Shown here: positions 15,747-20,853 of the stretch, in pieces
Numbering within the stretch: the first letter of the stretch is position 1
Layout: every line of letters starts with the position of its first letter
Source of the DNA: an uncultured Ruminococcus sp.
GTDB lineage: Bacteria; Bacillota; Clostridia; Oscillospirales; Ruminococcaceae
NCBI GenBank assembly: GCA_900540005.1
Contig: UQEM01000030.1
Coordinates: 1 to 20,853, forward strand
Direction of reading: 5' to 3'
Length of the DNA: 20,853 nt
Position numbers and translations under genes: made by a program
The notes under the pieces: generated by a model
Database searches by the model: none
Seen by the model: the letters and a program-made list of their open reading frames with translations, nothing else
Told to the model about the DNA's origin: nothing

Positions 15747-17169
15747 AAAAATAAGAAGCGCCGACAGTCATATGCCGCTGCAATTCAAGATATGGATGTA
15801 CTTTATAGTTTTCACTATCATGGTTTTTGTACTGTTGTGGCTGTTTCAGATCCTCTTTCTTGAAAATTTTTACGAGCGCATGAAAACCCGCGGTGCTGCG
15901 GAGAGTGCGCGTTCGATTTCGGATTCCTACGAGAAACTCGACACTGAGGAACTTAGCGACCTTATAGACAAAGTAGCGATTGAAAACGACCTCTGCGTTG
16001 AGATACTTGACCGCTACGGACGCTCCGTTTATTCTCGCAAGGTGCTCGGAGACTGCCTTATTCACGGCAGAGAAAACAGCACTTACATTTATGTGCAGAT
16101 GATATCCGAGAGCAAGGACCATATCATTAAGTATAAGATAAAAAATCCGCGCAGCAACTATGATATGCTTCTTTACGGCTGTACGCTCGGCGACAGCGAT
16201 AATCCCGACGGATACCTGCTGCTGAACTCGGCTCTTGTGCCGGTCGGCTCAACAGTTTCGATAATCAAGCGACAGCTTATGCTGATCTCGGCTTTGCTGA
16301 TAGTGGTGGCATTCATTATTTCGCTTTTCCTTGCGCGGAGGATCGCGCGTCCTATTGACAGGATAACGAAATCGGCTGAGAATCTCGCAAAGGGTGACTT
16401 CAACACGACTTTTGACGGACGAGGCTACCTTGAGGCGAAAAAACTCGCTGATACGCTTACTTACGCCGAAAAGGAGCTTTCACGCGTAGATACGATGCAG
16501 CGTGACCTTATCGCGAATGTGTCGCATGACCTGCGCACACCGCTCACGATGCTGAAAGCCTATGCGGAGATGATACGCGATCTATCGGGGGATAATCCTG
16601 TGAAGCGAAACGAGCACCTCGAAATAATCATCAACGAGACCGACAGGCTCTCCGCAATGGTAAACGATATTCTTGACCTTTCCAAGCTTGAAAGCGGACG
16701 GCAGAAACTCGAACCGACAAGCTTTGGCATAAGGGGAAAATTGAGCGAGATAATCGACCGTTTCAAGGGCGTTTCCGAGAGAATGGGTTACAATATCCAC
16801 TTCACTCCCGATGAGGAGCGGACGGTTTGCTGCGATGTTGTGAAGATAGAGCAGGTCATCTACAACCTTATTAACAACGCCATAAACTACACCGGCGATG
16901 ATAAGCAGGTTTATGTCAGACAGATAAATCAGCCTGACGGAGTACTTATCGAGGTGGAAGATACGGGTGACGGTATCGAGGAGGAGAAGATAAAGCTCAT
17001 TTTCGATAAGTACTACCGCTCGGAGAATCACAAGCGCGAAGTTGTGGGTACGGGTCTCGGACTTTCGATAGTCAAAGCAGTACTCAAACTGCACGGTTAT
17101 GATTACGGAGTAAGGAGCACGCTCGGCAAGGGTTCGGTTTTCTGGTTCAAGATAAGTGACCCTGAATAA
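15733..17169 (+). CDS. Membrane sensor histidine kinase
   Basis: A 478-aa sensor kinase, partner of the preceding regulator. TM1 is about 20-43 and TM2 about 181-201. They flank an extracytoplasmic sensor of about 135 residues (44-180) without a domain I recognise. HAMP follows (about 201-253). The dimerisation domain has the phosphoacceptor His265 in NVSHDLRTPL. The ATP-binding domain has an N box (YNLINNAINY, 377-386), G1 (DTGDG, 410-414) and G2 (GTGLGL, 439-444). I chose the TTG at 15733, which overlaps the regulator by 14 bases, because it supplies a short basic N-terminus and an overlapping start favours coupling. The ATG at residue 14 is the alternative and has no ribosome binding site. 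No clear terminator follows at once. Confidence 0.95.
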   Translation: MKPIKKIRSADSHMPLQFKIWMYFIVFTIMVFVLLWLFQILFLENFYERMKTRGAAESARSISDSYEKLDTEELSDLIDKVAIENDLCVEILDRYGRSVYSRKVLGDCLIHGRENSTYIYVQMISESKDHIIKYKIKNPRSNYDMLLYGCTLGDSDNPDGYLLLNSALVPVGSTVSIIKRQLMLISALLIVVAFIISLFLARRIARPIDRITKSAENLAKGDFNTTFDGRGYLEAKKLADTLTYAEKELSRVDTMQRDLIANVSHDLRTPLTMLKAYAEMIRDLSGDNPVKRNEHLEIIINETDRLSAMVNDILDLSKLESGRQKLEPTSFGIRGKLSEIIDRFKGVSERMGYNIHFTPDEERTVCCDVVKIEQVIYNLINNAINYTGDDKQVYVRQINQPDGVLIEVEDTGDGIEEEKIKLIFDKYYRSENHKREVVGTGLGLSIVKAVLKLHGYDYGVRSTLGKGSVFWFKISDPE

Positions 17170-17274
17170 CCTGTATTTTATTGGATTGTGAAAAAGTAAC
17201 AATTAAATAAACTTAAACGAGCGAAAATTCTACACTTAAAATTGCTGTTATTTCACACAAAATACATAAATTAT

Positions 17275-17283
17275 TGTTATAAT
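17275..17283 (+). promoter_or_regulatory. Extended -10 promoter of candidate RNA
   Basis: TGTTATAAT (17275-17283) is a perfect extended -10 element. The -35 region is poor, which extended -10 promoters tolerate. Start is expected near 17290. Confidence 0.55.
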
Positions 17284-17289
17284 ATAATT

Positions 17290-17416
17290 GCTGAGGGAGA
17301 GATCCCGAAGCTGATATTCATAGTAATTTATTGTTTACCCCAACAATAAATTATCAATCCCCAATAATCCCTATATCATGGCAGATGAGCTTCCTTCGCA
17401 GGGGGCTCGTTTGTTT
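17290..17416 (+). ncRNA. Candidate structured small RNA of unknown family
   Basis: A segment of about 125 bases bounded by an extended -10 promoter and a terminator-like hairpin. Inside are GGGA/TCCC with a GAGA loop (17295-17306), and a perfect 12-bp hairpin (17324-17335 with 17342-17353, loop TACCCC). GATAT (17313-17317) can pair with ATATC (17373-17377), and GAAGCT (17307-17312) with AGCTTC (17388-17393), giving a rod-like fold with a large asymmetric internal loop. The outer pairing competes with the 3' terminator hairpin (17387-17408), so two folds are possible. It has no good reading frame. A small 6S-like RNA is conceivable from the shape, but I do not recognise its family. It could also be a kinase 3' UTR. 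Confidence 0.4.
17387..17416 (+). terminator. Terminator-like hairpin
   Basis: GAGCTTCC (17387-17394) pairs with GGGGGCTC (17401-17408), including two G-T pairs, across a 6-base loop, followed by GTTTGTTTT. It could end the candidate RNA or readthrough from the kinase gene. Confidence 0.5.
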
Positions 17417-17530
17417 TATACGGATATTTTTCAGTCAAAATCACACTATCTTGCTTATAAAATATTTCCCGTCAGAGTCTCTCCGCAGTCAGCAGGTAAA
17501 AAATCTCTGCATAAAAATATACGGAGGGTA

Positions 17531-17559
17531 TTGACAAAGTATGATATGTGGTGTATAAT
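17531..17559 (+). promoter_or_regulatory. Perfect sigma-A promoter for metK
   Basis: TTGACA (17531-17536), a 17-base spacer and TATAAT (17554-17559) match the consensus at all 12 positions. Start is expected near 17566, just before the riboswitch. Confidence 0.93.
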
Positions 17560-17569
17560 ACTAACATAA

Positions 17570-17706
17570 CCTTATCAAGAGCGGCGGAGGAAACAGGTCC
17601 TGTGAAGCCCGGCAACCTGATTTATCAAGGTGCTAAATCCTGCGGTTTTATCCGGAAGATGAGGATTTCTTAATGAATCGTAACGCTCCGGAAGGAGCGT
17701 TTTTTT
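17570..17706 (+). promoter_or_regulatory. SAM-I (S-box) riboswitch with terminator
   Basis: The S-box core is unmistakable: TTATCAAGAG (17572-17581), GCGGAGG (17584-17590), TGAAGCCCGGCAACC (17603-17617) and AAGGTGCTAAATCCTGC (17627-17643). The P1 helix closes CCTTATC (17570-17576) with GATGAGG (17658-17664). The expression platform is a terminator, ACGCTCC (17683-17689) with GGAGCGT (17694-17700) around a GGAA loop, followed by a T-run. Known S-box logic is that SAM binding stabilises P1 and allows termination, so high SAM shuts off metK. This is classical product feedback. Confidence 0.96.
17683..17706 (+). terminator. Riboswitch-controlled terminator
   Basis: A 7-bp GC-rich stem with a GGAA tetraloop followed by seven T residues, located 20 bases before the metK start codon; it is the OFF-state element of the SAM-I riboswitch. 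Confidence 0.93.
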
Positions 17707-17726
17707 ATTTCCAAGGAGGTATTTTT

Positions 17727-18911
17727 ATGAGCAGACATTTTTTCACATCTGAATCTGTTACCGAGGGACATCCCGATAAAATATGCGATCAGATCTCAGA
17801 CGCGGTCCTCGATGCTATACTTGAACAGGACAAGCTCGGCAGAGTTGCCTGCGAGACTGTTGTTACAACAGGAATGATCATGTGCATGGGCGAAATTTCG
17901 ACTACTGCTGACGTTGATATCCCGAAGATAGCACGTCAGGTCGTTATCGACATCGGCTACGACAGAGCAAAGTACGGCTTTGACGGACACACTTGCTCGG
18001 TCCTCACAACCATAGACGAGCAGTCCGCTGATATCGCTATGGGCGTTAACGAGGCTTACGAGTACAGAGAAGAAAACAACGAGGACGACGGACTCTCAAA
18101 CGGCGCAGGAGATCAGGGTATCATGTTTGGTTTTGCCTGCGATGAGACTCCTGAACTTATGCCTCTGCCTATCTCGCTCGCTCACAAGCTTTCTCTCAAG
18201 CTTACAGAAGTGAGAAAGGACGGTACGCTCCGTTATCTTCGTCCCGACGGTAAGTCACAGGTAACAGTTGAATACGATGACGGCAAGCCCGTAAGAGTTG
18301 ACGCTGTTGTTATTTCTTCACAGCATTCCGCAGATATTTCCCTTGAACAGCTCCGCAAGGACATCGAGGAGTTTGTTATCCGCGCTGTGATCCCCGCAGA
18401 CCTTATGGACGAGAACACCAAGTTCTTCATCAATCCCACAGGACGTTTTGTTGTAGGCGGCCCTCAGGGAGACAGCGGTCTCACAGGCAGAAAGCTTATC
18501 GTTGATACGTACGGCGGATATTCGCGTCACGGCGGCGGTGCTTTCAGCGGCAAGGATCCGACAAAGGTTGACAGAAGTGCTGCATATGCTGCACGTTACA
18601 TTGCAAAGAACATCGTTGCGGCAGGTCTTGCTTCAAAGTGCGAGGTTCAGCTCTCTTACGCTATCGGCGTAGCTAAGCCTATCTCAATTCTTGTTGATAC
18701 ATTCGGTACAGGCAAGGTTGACGAGGACAAGCTTTCGGAGGCTGTTTCAAAGGTATTCGACCTTCGTCCTGCTGCTATTATCGAAATGCTTGACCTCAGA
18801 AAGCCCCAGTACAGACAGCTTGCGGCTTATGGACACATGGGACGAGAAGACCTCGGCGTTGTATGGGAAAAGACCGACAAGGCTGACGCTATCAAGGCGG
18901 CTCTTGCATAA
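17727..18911 (+). CDS. metK: S-adenosylmethionine synthetase
   Basis: A 394-aa methionine adenosyltransferase that makes SAM from methionine and ATP in the cytoplasm. Conserved motifs are GHPDK with His15 and Asp17 near the N-terminus, the methionine/ATP motif [10 protein letters not shown] (126-135), and the phosphate-binding loop [16 protein letters not shown] (269-284). Length is typical (about 390-400). The frame is open 18 codons further upstream, but the ATG at 17727 has AAGGAGGT six bases before it and begins with the standard [18 protein letters not shown]. The upstream extension overlaps the riboswitch terminator. Expression is controlled by the SAM-I riboswitch in its leader. A 129-aa gene follows after three bases and should share this control. 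Confidence 0.98.
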   Translation: MSRHFFTSESVTEGHPDKICDQISDAVLDAILEQDKLGRVACETVVTTGMIMCMGEISTTADVDIPKIARQVVIDIGYDRAKYGFDGHTCSVLTTIDEQSADIAMGVNEAYEYREENNEDDGLSNGAGDQGIMFGFACDETPELMPLPISLAHKLSLKLTEVRKDGTLRYLRPDGKSQVTVEYDDGKPVRVDAVVISSQHSADISLEQLRKDIEEFVIRAVIPADLMDENTKFFINPTGRFVVGGPQGDSGLTGRKLIVDTYGGYSRHGGGAFSGKDPTKVDRSAAYAARYIAKNIVAAGLASKCEVQLSYAIGVAKPISILVDTFGTGKVDEDKLSEAVSKVFDLRPAAIIEMLDLRKPQYRQLAAYGHMGREDLGVVWEKTDKADAIKAALA

Positions 18912-18914
18912 GTT

Positions 18915-19304
18915 ATGGCTGAGGTCAAGAATTACGCCGAGATCAGATTCACCAATCCGATCTTTATCGACATTTTCAGTAAATTTGCCGATAATTCGGT
19001 TATGGCGGGAATAGTTTCGGAAAACGGTGAAATTGAGCTGCGATTCGATAATACGGACGTTCCGATCGGTAAGCCCTCCTGCTGCGAGCATATTCTCAGT
19101 ATTTTATATGCGCTCATGGAGAGCAATCCGCAGACGGACATCGGCAGGATATACATGGAGAATCAGACAGCAATACTCCGAGAGACTGTCAGCAGACTTG
19201 CACAGCTTCTCAGCGGATTCAGCATGGTAAAGCTTTCGGTGTTTACGGCTGAAAAGCGCACGGACTTCACGCTTTCGCAGACCAGAACCACCACAAAACA
19301 ATAA
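18915..19304 (+). CDS. Unknown 129-aa protein cotranscribed with metK
   Basis: I do not recognise this protein. It is 129 aa and predicted soluble, with no signal peptide, membrane helix or metal motif. It contains two adjacent cysteines (PSCCEHILSILYALME), several amphipathic helical stretches, and a Thr/Gln-rich basic tail. It looks like a real gene: the start ATG is three bases after the metK stop, the frame fills the space to a strong terminator, and no better frame exists there. No good ribosome binding site is visible apart from AAGGCGG about 14 bases upstream within metK, so translation probably depends on coupling. By position it should be regulated by the SAM-I riboswitch, which hints at a link to SAM or methionine metabolism, but that is inference. 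Confidence 0.75.
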   Translation: MAEVKNYAEIRFTNPIFIDIFSKFADNSVMAGIVSENGEIELRFDNTDVPIGKPSCCEHILSILYALMESNPQTDIGRIYMENQTAILRETVSRLAQLLSGFSMVKLSVFTAEKRTDFTLSQTRTTTKQ

Positions 19305-19312
19305 AGGAAAAT

Positions 19313-19354
19313 TAAGATCCTCCCTGTTTCGTGAAGAAACGGAGAGGATCTTTG
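19313..19354. terminator. Bidirectional terminator
   Basis: AAGATCCTC (19314-19322) pairs with GAGGATCTT (19344-19352). After one mismatch the stem continues for seven more pairs (19324-19330 with 19336-19342) around a GTGAA loop. It lies between the convergent 129-aa gene and the radC-type gene. The T-tracts are short on both sides. Confidence 0.85.
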
Positions 19355-20056
19355 TCAGTATGAGTAACCGGGACTTGCAGAGCCGGAGAGCAGGTTGAGT
19401 TCGCGCATGGAGACTGCTCCGCCTATGCCTGTTATTATATGGTCAATGAGCGTGATATCGAGGCTTTCAAGAACTGAATCTATCCTGCGTGTTGAGGAAA
19501 TGTCAGATTCGGACGGTACAGGCGAACTGTTCAGGTGATTGTGCGCGATAAAAATATAGTCGGCGTTGTTGTTTATCGCGAATTCGATTATGCTTCTGCA
19601 TGAGGAATCTATTCTCGCTCCTGTTCCGCCTGTGATAATTCCGAAGGAAGTTATGCGCAACTTTTCGTTTACTGTAACAGCCGCAAGCTGTTCGTTGGTG
19701 CTGCCCATGAAGCGTGAAGTGAAGTATTCCTTTGCCCTGTTAGCAGTTTTGAGTGTGCGAAACCTGCTTACTTCCGCCGAACGGACGACAGCGAGGCGGG
19801 ATATGGCTTTGAGCAGGACGGCTGTCTGTTCGGAAACTCCGCCGCAGTTCATGAGAAGATAAGGGTCGGAGTCGGCAAGTGAGCTGAAACTTCCGTAATC
19901 CTGCGTAAGGGTCTGTGCCAACTGCGTGAAATCGCCCTTTTCCGAGTACGAAAGGAGCAAAGCGGTTATTTCCTGACTGTCAAGCCCCTCAAACCCTTTT
20001 TCAGCGTATTTTCGCCGCAGTTCGGCTTTAAGCTGCCTGAGCTGTTCCTTATCCAT
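19355..20056 (-). CDS. radC: RadC family protein (JAMM motif intact)
   Basis: A 233-aa RadC/UPF0758-type protein with a C-terminal JAB1/MPN (JAMM) metalloprotease-like domain (about 105-225). The putative zinc ligands are His172 and His174 in AHNHLNSSPVPSESD and Asp185, with a likely Glu122. The usual HNHPSG is altered to HNHLNS, but the metal residues remain. The N-terminal part (about 20-95) matches the helix-hairpin-helix region of RadC. The family was once linked to DNA repair, but its true role is unknown. I chose the ATG at 20056 over one six codons upstream because GGAGG lies eight bases before it. Its start overlaps the end of the upstream RadC-type gene by eight bases, so the pair is translationally coupled. 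It ends beside a bidirectional terminator. Confidence 0.88.
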   Translation of the reverse strand: MDKEQLRQLKAELRRKYAEKGFEGLDSQEITALLLSYSEKGDFTQLAQTLTQDYGSFSSLADSDPYLLMNCGGVSEQTAVLLKAISRLAVVRSAEVSRFRTLKTANRAKEYFTSRFMGSTNEQLAAVTVNEKLRITSFGIITGGTGARIDSSCRSIIEFAINNNADYIFIAHNHLNSSPVPSESDISSTRRIDSVLESLDITLIDHIITGIGGAVSMRELNLLSGSASPGYSY

Positions 20057-20744
20057 TACCTGAACCTCCCTCAAAGCTGAATGCGCCGTTTTTGCGCATG
20101 GAAAAGCACTTTCCGCTGCCTTGTATCACGGAATCTGTAAACTCGATCGATAACTGCTGTGCAAGATGGGCGAATAATCGGGTGACAGCATAGTCCTCAT
20201 CGCTTGGCAGGGGATAGCTGTGCGGGTGATTGATTCCGACAGCAATGCGGCTTGTGTGGTTGGCAAGGAGAATTTCTGTCAGCCGTCTCCGCGAGACTGC
20301 TCCGCTAAGAAGCTCGTCCGTGGGGATACTAACGGGAGTATCTGCTGCGCCCGAGCAGAGAATACAGCACAGGTTTGCGTCAGAATCCGCGAAATATCGG
20401 CAAAAGTAGCTTTCGATACCGTCAAGCGAGCGTATCGGTACATCTGAACGCGAGCGGCTGAGATAGTTCAGCGAAAGGTCGTCAAGAAGCTTTAAAAACA
20501 GCGCGGCTTCCGAGCCGATTCCTTTAGCGGATTCAAGATCGCTGCGCTTAGCTCCGATCACCGAGACAAGACTGCCGAATTTGTCGATAAGTTCGTGCGC
20601 CAGATCGTTGGTGTTTACAACGGGACGGACGTAAAACAGCAGAAGTTCAAGCAGTTCGTGCTCATAAAAATTTTCGGGCGTTGAGGAGAGAAATCTCTTG
20701 CGCATTCTTCCGCGGTGTCCCGAGTGTTGGTTTTTAGGCGGCAT
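20049..20744 (-). CDS. RadC family protein with degenerate JAMM motif
   Basis: A 231-aa RadC-type paralog. The N-terminal half (about 8-90) has the UPF0758 signature, HELLELLLFYVRPVVNTND, and a helix-hairpin-helix (AKGIGSEAALFLKLL). The C-terminal half has the RadC fold, but the metal motif reads INHPHSYPLPSDED where the standard is HNHPSGxxxPSxxD. The first histidine is replaced by isoleucine while the second histidine and the aspartate remain. It is therefore likely unable to bind zinc normally and may be a non-catalytic partner for the neighbouring RadC. AGAGGTGA lies just before the ATG at 20744. The stop overlaps the next gene by eight bases. The promoter is not visible before the contig ends. 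Confidence 0.85.
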   Translation of the reverse strand: MPPKNQHSGHRGRMRKRFLSSTPENFYEHELLELLLFYVRPVVNTNDLAHELIDKFGSLVSVIGAKRSDLESAKGIGSEAALFLKLLDDLSLNYLSRSRSDVPIRSLDGIESYFCRYFADSDANLCCILCSGAADTPVSIPTDELLSGAVSRRRLTEILLANHTSRIAVGINHPHSYPLPSDEDYAVTRLFAHLAQQLSIEFTDSVIQGSGKCFSMRKNGAFSFEGGSGNG

Positions 20745-20806
20745 TGTATCACCTCTTTGTATAAAATAGTGTAGCCTTTGAGAAAATTTGCAGCATGATA
20801 GTGCAT

Positions 20807-20853
20807 CTGTCTCTTATACACATCTCCGAGCCCACGAGACTCGACGTCATCTC
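20807..20853 (+). other. Illumina Nextera adapter plus index (artefact)
   Basis: The sequence from CTGTCTCTTATACACATCT (20807-20825) through CCGAGCCCACGAGAC (20826-20840) is the Nextera transposase read-through adapter. It is followed by an 8-base index TCGACGTC (20841-20848; N729 from memory) and the first bases of the flow-cell adapter (ATCTC). This is sequencing construct, not genome. True genomic sequence ends at or before 20806. Any reading frame starting here on the minus strand begins MYKRQ, a known mark of adapter contamination. Confidence 0.98.

Larger units (their letters stand above)
17170..17530 (+). other. Noncoding stretch before metK promoter
   Basis: No credible gene lies here. 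Directly after the kinase stop is an AT-rich imperfect hairpin (17177-17189 with 17199-17211, one mismatch and one G-T pair), without a T-tract. Then comes an extended -10 promoter and the candidate structured RNA at about 17290-17416. The remainder (17417-17530) is AT-rich, with only a short CTCCG/CGGAG pairing possible. Confidence 0.6.

Noticed and set aside
17331..17569. Small plus-strand open frames (67 and 63 aa) upstream of metK
   Set aside because: No ribosome binding sites, biased composition, and they run through the candidate RNA and the metK promoter.
20615..20821. 68-aa minus-strand open frame beginning MYKRQ
   Set aside because: Its start lies in the Nextera adapter, so it is an artefact.
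1..20853. CRISPR array, prophage, insertion sequence, tRNA or rRNA
   Set aside because: No regularly spaced repeats, transposase or phage genes, or recognisable tRNA/rRNA segments were seen on either strand.

Overview
This is a chromosomal window of about 21 kb from a moderate-GC Firmicute, most likely a Ruminococcus-like member of the Clostridia. The grounds are the dgt-dnaG-rpoD cluster, near-consensus sigma-A promoters, strong GGAGG ribosome binding sites, a SAM-I riboswitch on metK, a DUF3048 (YerB-type) lipoprotein, and a thioredoxin reductase that looks NADPH-independent. It looks like a whole short-read contig. The left edge starts in a palindromic repeat-like element. The last 47 bases (20807-20853) are Illumina Nextera adapter plus index, not genome.

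Layout. (1) 181-1299, plus strand: DUF3048 lipoprotein, closed by a bidirectional terminator. (2) 1343-2519, minus: trxB-trx pair from a perfect promoter with a 12-bp inverted repeat just after the predicted transcription start. (3) 2814-7363, minus: yigZ-dgt-dnaG-rpoD, with rpoD last before a terminator; rpmE (7413-7616) lies just upstream with its own perfect promoter and terminator. (4) 7749-9413, minus: a polytopic membrane protein resembling GT-C/DUF6311 proteins. (5) 9523-12470, minus: two sugar-phosphate enzymes, phosphoglucomutase and a 6-phosphofructokinase with unusual active-site residues. (6) 12509-14731, minus: a membrane PAS-PAS-GGDEF-EAL protein with a degenerate GGDEF motif and an apparently intact EAL domain; its start codon is problematic. 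(7) 15069-17169, plus: overlapping OmpR-type response regulator and sensor kinase genes. (8) 17170-17726: a noncoding stretch holding a candidate structured RNA, then a perfect promoter and a SAM-I riboswitch. (9) 17727-19304, plus: metK and a 129-aa unknown protein three bases downstream, probably under the same riboswitch. (10) 19355-20744, minus: two overlapping RadC-type genes, one lacking a JAMM metal-ligand histidine.

Most of the window is housekeeping: replication and transcription initiation, nucleotide pools, glycolysis, redox, SAM synthesis and signalling. I do not see an obvious new defence system, prophage, insertion sequence or CRISPR array. The points most worth a second look are the NADPH-motif-less thioredoxin reductase, the missing canonical start of the EAL protein, the tandem RadC pair, the candidate RNA at about 17290-17416, the riboswitch-linked unknown gene, and the adapter at the right edge.
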